Shown here in pieces: positions 1-5,563 of a DNA stretch of 9,552 nucleotides. The first letter of the stretch is position 1. Every line of letters starts with the position of its first letter. The DNA comes from Candidatus Zixiibacteriota bacterium. GTDB lineage: Bacteria > Zixibacteria > MSB-5A5 > GN15 > JAAZOE01. The notes under the pieces were generated by a model. That model had not been told where the DNA came from. It was given only the letters and a program-made list of their open reading frames with translations, and did no database searches. Location of the stretch: NCBI GenBank assembly GCA_030588275.1, contig JAUUYJ010000078.1, forward strand, positions 1 to 9,552, in the 5' to 3' direction. The position numbers were made by a program, and so were the translations under genes.

Positions 1-1084
1 CGGCGGCCAGAATCCCAACAAAATAAATCAACCCACCCCAAATCAGGGTTGCGGAAAAGCGACGCCAGCCCCGTTGATCGACAAAATATGAGACAACAAC
101 TTCCAATAGCGATATGCCCGAGGTTAGCGCGGCGAAGGCCAAAAGGATAAAGAAAGGGACCGAAATCCAGGGGCCAGTTTCGGCGAACAAAACCGGTAGT
201 GTGGAGAATATCAAGCCGGGTCCCTGTCCGGGGGACATGCCATAATGGAAGACCAACGAAAAGATGGCAACTCCGGCCATGAGGGCGATCAGAGTATCCA
301 GGAATGAAACGACGACCGCATCCCGAATGAGATTTTCACCACGCTTCATGTAACTGCCATAGGTAATCATCGCACCCATACCAAGCGACAGCGTAAAGAA
401 GGCATGTCCCAGGGCAGAGAGGATAGCGTCGGCAGTTAGCTTGGAAAAGTCAGGGTAAAACAGGAAGTTTAGAGCTTTCATTCCACCGTTGGTCCAAAAC
501 AGACCATAAATCATCAGGCCGAGCAGGATACAAAACAAGGATGGCATCAGTATTTTGGACCAGCGTTCGATCCCTTTCTTAATACCGCCCAGGACGATTC
601 CGATTGTCAGGAGCATGAAAATCGTATGCCAGAAAATGCTGGTTCCGGTCGCTCCGGCCAGTTCGCCAAATTGAGCCTGTATAGATTCGGTCGTTCCACT
701 AAACCCTGCTATTGATTTAAAAATATATGCCAGCGACCAGCCAGCTATCACACTATAAAATGATAGGATTAAAAAGCCGGATGCAACTCCCAACCAGCCG
801 GTTCCGGCCCACAGAGAATTAGGTTTGTGGAGCTTTTGAAAAGCGCCAACCGGATTACTTTGGGTCGAGCGGCCAATCATCAATTCTGCCACCATCAGGG
901 GTAACCCGACGATAACAACACAACCCAGATAGACTATAACAAAGGCACCGCCACCATAGTCACCAGTAATATATGGAAATTTCCAGATATTCCCCAGTCC
1001 GATGGCCGATCCGGTAGCGGCGAGGATAAAACCGAGATGCGAACCCCATTGGCCTCGTTTAGCTGGCTGTGTTGAACTGTCCAT
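1..1084 (-). CDS. Sodium-dependent NSS (SNF) family amino-acid transporter, C-terminus cut off by the window edge
   Basis: Inner-membrane symporter of the neurotransmitter:sodium symporter family (LeuT/MhsT fold), which imports amino acids or related amines with Na+. Reading the reverse strand from the ATG at 1084 gives 361 open codons running off the window. The family's TM1 hallmark is present as GLGNIWKFPY (about residues 29-38), with the Na+-ligand Asn at 32, followed by GGGAF. TM6 carries FFTLSLGMGAMITYGSY, with Thr231 matching the LeuT Na1 threonine. Asp263 sits where LeuT has Asn286, as I recall for MhsT. TM8 has AALTSG, with Thr321 and Ser322 matching the Na2 ligands. The Lys at 35 replaces the usual Arg, a common bacterial variant. 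AGGAG lies just upstream of the ATG. Bacterial members are usually about 440-510 residues, so roughly 80-150 are missing and the 11- versus 12-helix question cannot be settled. The substrate cannot be told from sequence. The gene diverges from the next one. Confidence 0.95.
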   Translation of the reverse strand, partial: MDSSTQPAKRGQWGSHLGFILAATGSAIGLGNIWKFPYITGDYGGGAFVIVYLGCVVIVGLPLMVAELMIGRSTQSNPVGAFQKLHKPNSLWAGTGWLGVASGFLILSFYSVIAGWSLAYIFKSIAGFSGTTESIQAQFGELAGATGTSIFWHTIFMLLTIGIVLGGIKKGIERWSKILMPSLFCILLGLMIYGLFWTNGGMKALNFLFYPDFSKLTADAILSALGHAFFTLSLGMGAMITYGSYMKRGENLIRDAVVVSFLDTLIALMAGVAIFSLVFHYGMSPGQGPGLIFSTLPVLFAETGPWISVPFFILLAFAALTSGISLLEVVVSYFVDQRGWRRFSATLIWGGLIYFVGILAA

Positions 1085-1213
1085 TAATTCTCTCCTGATT
1101 CTGCTTTATTCTTCGGTTTCTAATTTCGGTTTTATTATGCGTGGCTCACAATTAGTCAGGGTTGGTGAGGGCTATTAGATATATTTATTAATTATTGTAG
1201 ATCGCCAGGCAAG

Positions 1214-1260
1214 AACTGTCAACTATAAACTTAAAGGCGTCGGTAACAGTTTTAGTTGAC
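1214..1260. repeat. Nested inverted repeats in the divergent intergenic region (possible operator)
   Basis: The 244-bp region between the divergent transporter and the 1329 gene contains a perfect 8-bp inverted repeat, GTCAACTA (1218-1225) and TAGTTGAC (1253-1260). It is interleaved with a 6-bp pair, AACTGT (1214-1219) and ACAGTT (1246-1251). The right arm contains TTGAC(T), which resembles a -35 box for the plus-strand gene, but only a poor -10 (TTTCAT, 1279-1284) lies 17 bp downstream. A direct repeat of TTCGGTTT (1112-1119 and 1125-1132) lies on the transporter side. I see no ORF or RNA gene here. A regulator-binding site is possible, but chance is also plausible for repeats of this length. 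Confidence 0.3.
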
Positions 1261-1328
1261 TTGGAACGGGTTAGATTCTTTCATGGTTAGCAGAATATAA
1301 GAATGAACATGAAACGCAGGAGTTAGTA

Positions 1329-1988
1329 ATGCGGAGATATTTTCCAATAGTAATCGGCATTATTCTGGTCACTTTTTCCGGACCGGTATCGGCCCAGTTT
1401 TTGGGTCAGATGACGCCAGCCAGCGTCATCGGGGATGGGGTTGGAGCCGGTGGCGGATATATTTATGTTGGCGAAGATAACACCTCGTTTGTCGGATCGC
1501 TGAAATACGGTCTGAACAGATATACCGAAGGGCGACTTCGGTTGGGGTTGATTGATTCCGACTTTGGCGATATGGGGGTCATTCTCGGCGGCGATCTCAA
1601 GTATCAAATATGGAATTACAATAAGTACGATACGAGCAACGTCAATCCGTTTGATCTGGCGCTGGGGTTTGGCGTGGAGTTTGCCAATCCGGAAAACGTC
1701 AGCTTTTTTAGCGTTGGTGGATCAATTATCGGATCGATTCCGATAGCGATGAAGAACAAGAGGACTATTGAACCTTACGCCCGCCTGAATTTCCGCATCC
1801 AGCATTTTTCGATAGACGATTATAATGTCGGCACACTGAAGGTGAAAGGTGGCTCGGACACCGGGCTTGAGGTCGGAGCAAATTTGGGAGCGATGTTCTC
1901 ATTGACCGACCTGGTTGATTTTACCATCGAGATACAGCTTGACGATGAGACGGCGATTCTCTTTGGTATTGATTTGATGAAATTTTAA
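1329..1988 (+). CDS. Small secreted beta-barrel-like protein, function unknown
   Basis: I do not recognise a named family. The 219-residue product starts with a clear Sec signal peptide: two arginines, a hydrophobic stretch of about 12 residues, then a cleavage site near Ala22 (PVSA/Q). The mature part, about 197 residues, is rich in Gly and in alternating polar/hydrophobic stretches typical of amphipathic beta strands. Examples are the glycine-rich stretch after residue 35, DLALGFGVEF near 109-118, and GLEVGANLGAMFSL near 178-191. It ends in Phe (DLMKF), fitting the terminal aromatic of outer-membrane beta-signals. Size and pattern suggest a small barrel of about eight strands, or a porin-like outer-membrane protein; this is inference. 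The start is set by AGGAG at 1318-1322. It appears monocistronic, bounded by the divergent intergenic region and the terminator at 2008. A periplasmic beta-rich protein is the main alternative. Confidence 0.75.
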   Translation: MRRYFPIVIGIILVTFSGPVSAQFLGQMTPASVIGDGVGAGGGYIYVGEDNTSFVGSLKYGLNRYTEGRLRLGLIDSDFGDMGVILGGDLKYQIWNYNKYDTSNVNPFDLALGFGVEFANPENVSFFSVGGSIIGSIPIAMKNKRTIEPYARLNFRIQHFSIDDYNVGTLKVKGGSDTGLEVGANLGAMFSLTDLVDFTIEIQLDDETAILFGIDLMKF

Positions 1989-2007
1989 TAGAGGCGAACT
2001 GATTATT

Positions 2008-2034
2008 CGGGGTCGTGAGGTGCGGCCCCGTTTT
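2008..2034 (+). terminator. Probable rho-independent terminator after the small barrel gene
   Basis: An 8-bp stem (CGGGGTCG paired with CGGCCCCG, one G-T wobble) encloses a 7-nt loop and is followed directly by TTTT. It begins 19 bases after the TAA of the 1329 gene and 26 bases before the uppP start. It therefore probably separates the two transcription units or attenuates read-through. The T run is short, so termination may be partial. Confidence 0.7.
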
Positions 2035-2059
2035 AATGTCCGTTTGAAGATATTAATAT

Positions 2060-2845
2060 ATGAATATATTTGATGCTATTATACTTGGGTTAGTTCAGGG
2101 ACTAACCGAATTTTTGCCCATCTCCTCCTCCGGGCATCTTGTTATTTGCCAGTTTTTGCTGGGGATAAAAGAGCCTGATATTGGGATGGCTGTGTGGCTC
2201 CATTTCGGGACGCTTTTGGCTGTTATCGCCTTTTATCGCTCACGAATCATTGAGATCATTAAATCGGTAATGGGTAGTCCGGCGCAACCTGAGTCGGATC
2301 GAAAGATGGTTATGGCATTAATTATTGGAACGATACCGGCGGCTGTAATTGGACTGCTGTTTGAATCGAATATCTCAGAGATGTTTGGATCCCCTCGGTT
2401 TGCCTCGATGATGCTTCTTGTTACCGGATTGATTTTACTATCAACAAAATGGATGAGTAACAGAGGTGTGAAGGTCAGTATCAAGCGTGGCGGGATTATT
2501 GGTTTGGCTCAGGCGTTTGCGATTTTACCCGGTATCTCACGCTCCGGTTCGACTATTGGGTGTGCTATGCTTATGGGTATCGAACCGGCCAAAGCGGCTG
2601 AGTTTTCATTCTTACTCTCAATCCCGGTAATCGGGGGAGCATTTTTGATCGACTTGGTACGCTCTTTTGAAAAACTACTTTATTCCGGGGATATCGTAAT
2701 TTACTTGGTCGGCCTGACCGTTTCCGGTGCGGTAGGATACGTTTCGATCCATTATCTTTTGAAAATTATTCGTCGCGGGCGGCTGTTCTTTTTCGGATTT
2801 TATTGTCTTGTGGTCGGAACGGTTTCACTTATATTTATAGGCTGA
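2060..2845 (+). CDS. uppP: Undecaprenyl-diphosphatase (UppP/BacA)
   Basis: Integral inner-membrane enzyme that removes one phosphate from undecaprenyl diphosphate, giving the C55 lipid carrier reused for peptidoglycan, O-antigen and other surface polymers. Loss or gain of this activity affects bacitracin sensitivity. The 261 residues match the family's usual length (about 260-275). Both signature segments are present. The N-terminal QGLTEFLPISSSGH (residues 13-26) supplies the Q/E-x3-E motif (Gln13, Glu17) and His26. The PGISRSGST motif near 157-165 carries the catalytic Arg161. The rest is a string of hydrophobic helices, including a C-terminal one ending at residue 261. The ribosome site is weak (GAAGA at 2046-2050). 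The TGA stop overlaps the next start as TGATG, suggesting translational coupling to the LPS glycosyltransferase. The family is PF02673, not the PAP2-type lipid phosphatases. Confidence 0.97.
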   Translation: MNIFDAIILGLVQGLTEFLPISSSGHLVICQFLLGIKEPDIGMAVWLHFGTLLAVIAFYRSRIIEIIKSVMGSPAQPESDRKMVMALIIGTIPAAVIGLLFESNISEMFGSPRFASMMLLVTGLILLSTKWMSNRGVKVSIKRGGIIGLAQAFAILPGISRSGSTIGCAMLMGIEPAKAAEFSFLLSIPVIGGAFLIDLVRSFEKLLYSGDIVIYLVGLTVSGAVGYVSIHYLLKIIRRGRLFFFGFYCLVVGTVSLIFIG

Positions 2846-4407
2846 TGGATTCAATTCTGATAATTCGGCTGGGTCGGTTGGGGGATGTTTTATTGACCTC
2901 CTCGACTGTCAAAAACCTTCGCTTTCTATACCCTGATTCAAAAATGATTTTTGTAACACGGTCGGCATATCTGCCCATAATGAAAATGTTTCCGGCGATT
3001 GATGCGACTTTGACATTTCCGGATAATGGCAGTTATCTCGATTTAATGAAACTGTCAACGGAGATCGACGAATATCAACCACAGTTAATTGTCGATTTAC
3101 ACAAAAACTTTAGATCATTTCATTTGGCCAATTTGAGCAAGGCTCCTTATAAGGTTGTTTACAAAAAACGGCGCAAGGAGCGGGAGGGGGCGGTCAATGA
3201 CAAGAACTTTATCTCACCGGTTCCGCATACGACCGACCTGTACAACTTGGTTATCGATCAGCTCAAAGGGGAACGGTTTAGCCGACGACCAGATCTGTTG
3301 CTTCCTGAAAAATACCTAATCGGTCCGAAGGCAATCAGGGATTCTGTGGCGATTGTTCCGGGAGCCAGCTCGGCTGTCAAAGCCTGGCCGACCGAACGGT
3401 TTGCAGAGTTGGCCGAGCGGATAATATCAGATTATAACCTGCCGGTCAGTCTCTTTCTGGGGCCAGGGGACGAAGCTATGGCTGACTATTTTTCCCAAAT
3501 TCCCAAGGAGAAGGTCAGCATTTACAACAACCTTGATTTCGCAGAACTGGCTTGTCGGTTGTCACAAGCGAAGTTGACGATAACCAACGATTCCGGTTTG
3601 ATGCATGTTTCATCGGCGGTTGGTACACCGACAGCGGCAATCTTTGGCCCGACGCACAAGCAATTGGGCTTTTATCCGCTGGGGCTGTTTGATCGTATCC
3701 TGGAGACGGATGAAAAATGTCGTCCCTGTTCATTGCACGGCAACAAAGAATGTTACCGGGAACAACAGTACTGTTTTACGAGGTTGACCGTTGATCTGGT
3801 GTTTAAGGAAATATCAACGATGCTTGATGATCTCGACCTGAAGCCGGCTCTGTTTTTGGATCGGGATGGGACGCTTATTGTTGACAAAAATTATCTGGCC
3901 GATCCTGATAAGATTGAGTTTATCCCTGGTGTGCTCGAGAAGCTGGCGCAGGCTAAACAGGCTGGATATAAAATTGTCGTCATCTCTAATCAGTCCGGTG
4001 TGGCTCGTGGATTTTTCCCAACGACGGCGGTCGAGGCGGTTAATAAAAAATTAGCCAAAGAGATGAGCAAGAACGGTTGCGAACCGGATGCTATCAAATT
4101 CTGTCCGCATCTGCAGGATGGGGATGTTCCAGAATATACTTCAGCTTGCGACTGCCGGAAACCTCAAGCCGGAATGATTGAAACGGCGGCGCTTGAACTT
4201 GGTATTGATGTAAAGCGTTCTTTTGTCATTGGCGATAAACAGTCTGACATTATATGTGGGCATAATGCCGGTGGGATGCCGATTTTGGTCCGAACCGGTA
4301 AAGGGGCCGAAGCTGAAAAAAAACTTCCCCAGCATAAATCTCTTTTGCCGTACCTTATATCTGATAGCTTAACCGAGGCGATTGAAACTATTCTGAGCCG
4401 CCAATGA
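2845..4407 (+). CDS. Fused GT9 LPS heptosyltransferase and GmhB-type heptose-1,7-bisphosphate 7-phosphatase
   Basis: A 520-residue cytoplasmic two-domain protein. Residues 1-325 are a WaaC/WaaF-like GT9 heptosyltransferase: N-terminal IIRLGRLGDVLLTSS with the likely catalytic Asp14, the SAVKAWPTERF segment (Lys179), NDSGLMH (248-254) followed by the FGPT signature, and the family cysteine cluster Cys292, 295, 303, 310. Residues 333-520 are a HAD-IIIA phosphatase like GmhB: LDRDGT (nucleophile Asp339, acid/base Asp341), SNQSG (381-385), zinc-site residues Cys420, His422, Cys435, Cys437, and GDKQSD (463-468). The second domain is about the length of free GmhB (roughly 190 residues). GmhB acts early in ADP-heptose synthesis; the transferase adds heptose to the LPS core. 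I chose the ATG at 2845 over one at 2803 because it begins directly at the family's N-terminus and overlaps the uppP stop. The 3' end overlaps the next gene by four bases (ATGA). The acceptor sugar and heptose anomer are not determinable. Confidence 0.93.
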   Translation: MDSILIIRLGRLGDVLLTSSTVKNLRFLYPDSKMIFVTRSAYLPIMKMFPAIDATLTFPDNGSYLDLMKLSTEIDEYQPQLIVDLHKNFRSFHLANLSKAPYKVVYKKRRKEREGAVNDKNFISPVPHTTDLYNLVIDQLKGERFSRRPDLLLPEKYLIGPKAIRDSVAIVPGASSAVKAWPTERFAELAERIISDYNLPVSLFLGPGDEAMADYFSQIPKEKVSIYNNLDFAELACRLSQAKLTITNDSGLMHVSSAVGTPTAAIFGPTHKQLGFYPLGLFDRILETDEKCRPCSLHGNKECYREQQYCFTRLTVDLVFKEISTMLDDLDLKPALFLDRDGTLIVDKNYLADPDKIEFIPGVLEKLAQAKQAGYKIVVISNQSGVARGFFPTTAVEAVNKKLAKEMSKNGCEPDAIKFCPHLQDGDVPEYTSACDCRKPQAGMIETAALELGIDVKRSFVIGDKQSDIICGHNAGGMPILVRTGKGAEAEKKLPQHKSLLPYLISDSLTEAIETILSRQ

Positions 4408-5435
4408 TTCGTGAAGCATTATACTATGACCGGGTGGGCGTTGTGGGTGAGATGGGCGAGAGCGATGAATCTCTCGTTCAGTGTCATCTGTGTCCGGCCA
4501 ACTGTCGTCTGAAACCTGATCAAAGAGGCTTGTGTCATAGTCGTTTTAACGATAACGGTCGTTTGGTAACAGATAATTTTGGGCAGACGGTAACGATTGC
4601 TCTCGATCCGATTGAGAAGAAACCGCTCTATCATTTTTTGCCGACAAGAAATATTATCTCCATTGGAGCTAACGGTTGTAATTTGTCCTGCCGTCATTGT
4701 CAGAACTGGCAGATTTCGCAGAAGACGGTTCCGACCAAATATATATCCCCCGAAGATTTACCAAAAATCGCCTCCCGGGATGGCTCCATTGGTGTGGCAT
4801 ACACCTATACCGAACCGATGATTTGGTATGAATATATTATGGAGGCGGCACCATCTGTACGGCAAGCAGGATTGGTCAATGTGATGGTTTCCAACGGATA
4901 TATAAATCTGGAGCCGCTGGATCAACTCCTTCCACTGATTGATGCTTTTAACATCGACCTCAAAGGGATGAACCCGGAATTTTATAGAAAAATATGTGGG
5001 GGACGATTGGAACCGGTTTTAGATGTGATTCGCCGTATCGCCTGCTCTGATGCCCATCTGGAATTGACCAATCTAATCATTCCAGGAGTGAATGATAGCG
5101 ACGACGATATTAATCATTTAGTCGAATTTGTGGCTGGGCTGAACAAGAATATTCCTCTTCATTTTTCGGCATATCATCCCAACTACAAAGCTAATTACCC
5201 GACGACCTCAAAAGAGATATTAATGAAGGCTTATCGAATGGCTCGTCAAAGATTAAATTATGTCTTTGTTGGTAATATGGAGATTGAGAGCTGTTCTAAT
5301 AGTTATTGTGCCGGATGTCAGACGATTTTAATAGAGAGAACCGGTTATTCTGTTTCGGTCGTTGGTTTGGACCGGGCGGGCAATTGTACCGCTTGTGGGA
5401 CGGAAGCTCATATTTGTCAGGGAGACGAAAATTGA
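4404..5435 (+). CDS. amrS: AmmeMemoRadiSam system radical SAM enzyme
   Basis: A 343-residue radical S-adenosylmethionine protein of the group found with AMMECR1-like and Memo-like proteins; its reaction is, to my knowledge, not established. The core CNLSCRHC (Cys92, 96, 99) is the canonical CX3CX2C that binds the SAM-cleaving 4Fe-4S cluster, followed by a barrel with YTYTEP (134-139) and NIDLKGM (183-189). Flanking cysteine clusters typical of this subgroup are present: Cys27, 30, 34, 44 at the N-terminus and Cys297, 302, 305, 328, 331, 338 at the C-terminus, the latter resembling a zinc-ribbon-like tail after FVGNM. Some may hold auxiliary clusters or zinc; this is inference. The start overlaps the previous stop as ATGA, so it is co-translated with envelope genes. 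No AMMECR1 or Memo gene is visible in this window. The pyruvate formate-lyase activase-like family is the nearest alternative, but the cysteine layout argues against it. Confidence 0.9.
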   Translation: MIREALYYDRVGVVGEMGESDESLVQCHLCPANCRLKPDQRGLCHSRFNDNGRLVTDNFGQTVTIALDPIEKKPLYHFLPTRNIISIGANGCNLSCRHCQNWQISQKTVPTKYISPEDLPKIASRDGSIGVAYTYTEPMIWYEYIMEAAPSVRQAGLVNVMVSNGYINLEPLDQLLPLIDAFNIDLKGMNPEFYRKICGGRLEPVLDVIRRIACSDAHLELTNLIIPGVNDSDDDINHLVEFVAGLNKNIPLHFSAYHPNYKANYPTTSKEILMKAYRMARQRLNYVFVGNMEIESCSNSYCAGCQTILIERTGYSVSVVGLDRAGNCTACGTEAHICQGDEN

Positions 5436-5440
5436 GCTTC
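5403..5440 (+). terminator. Weak candidate terminator or stem-loop spanning the amrS stop codon
   Basis: A perfect 8-bp inverted repeat (GAAGCTCA at 5403-5410, TGAGCTTC at 5433-5440) encloses 22 bases and includes the TGA stop. A T6 run follows, but only 13 bases later (5454-5459), so this is not a textbook intrinsic terminator. It lies at the end of the uppP-fusion-amrS unit, where a terminator would be expected. Confidence 0.3.
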
Positions 5441-5563
5441 TTGGGGTTAATTATTTTTTATTGATTTGTACCGATATAATTATTTATCAGGCAGTTGTAT
5501 AGCTTTATACGTCATTAAATCGGGCGCAAGGGAACTGCGCCGGAAAATGGTCTGTTTTATTAT
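5436..5563 (+). promoter_or_regulatory. Leader region with a possible -10 box and a hairpin upstream of the peptidase-barrel gene
   Basis: This 128-bp gap is AT-rich in its first half. It contains a perfect TATAAT at 5475-5480, but no convincing -35 box at 16-18 bp upstream (the T-rich stretch 5451-5459 occupies that place). A 6-bp perfect stem GGCGCA/TGCGCC with a 7-nt loop spans 5523-5541 and is not followed by T residues, so it would be a 5'-leader structure rather than a terminator. No clear Shine-Dalgarno sequence precedes the ATG at 5564. A promoter here is plausible from its position at the head of the second gene unit, but weakly supported by motif. Confidence 0.35.

Noticed and set aside
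1112..1132. Direct repeat TTCGGTTT with 13-base period
   Set aside because: Only two copies, in low-complexity T-rich sequence just upstream of the transporter; too short to distinguish from chance.
1261..1277. Sigma-54-like promoter (TTGGAACG...)
   Set aside because: The -24 half is suggestive, but the required GC at the -12 position is absent at the correct spacing.
2803..2844. Upstream ATG extending the heptosyltransferase by 14 residues
   Set aside because: It would overlap uppP by 43 bases and add residues before the family's N-terminus. The ATG at 2845 coincides with the uppP stop and starts directly at the GT9 fold.
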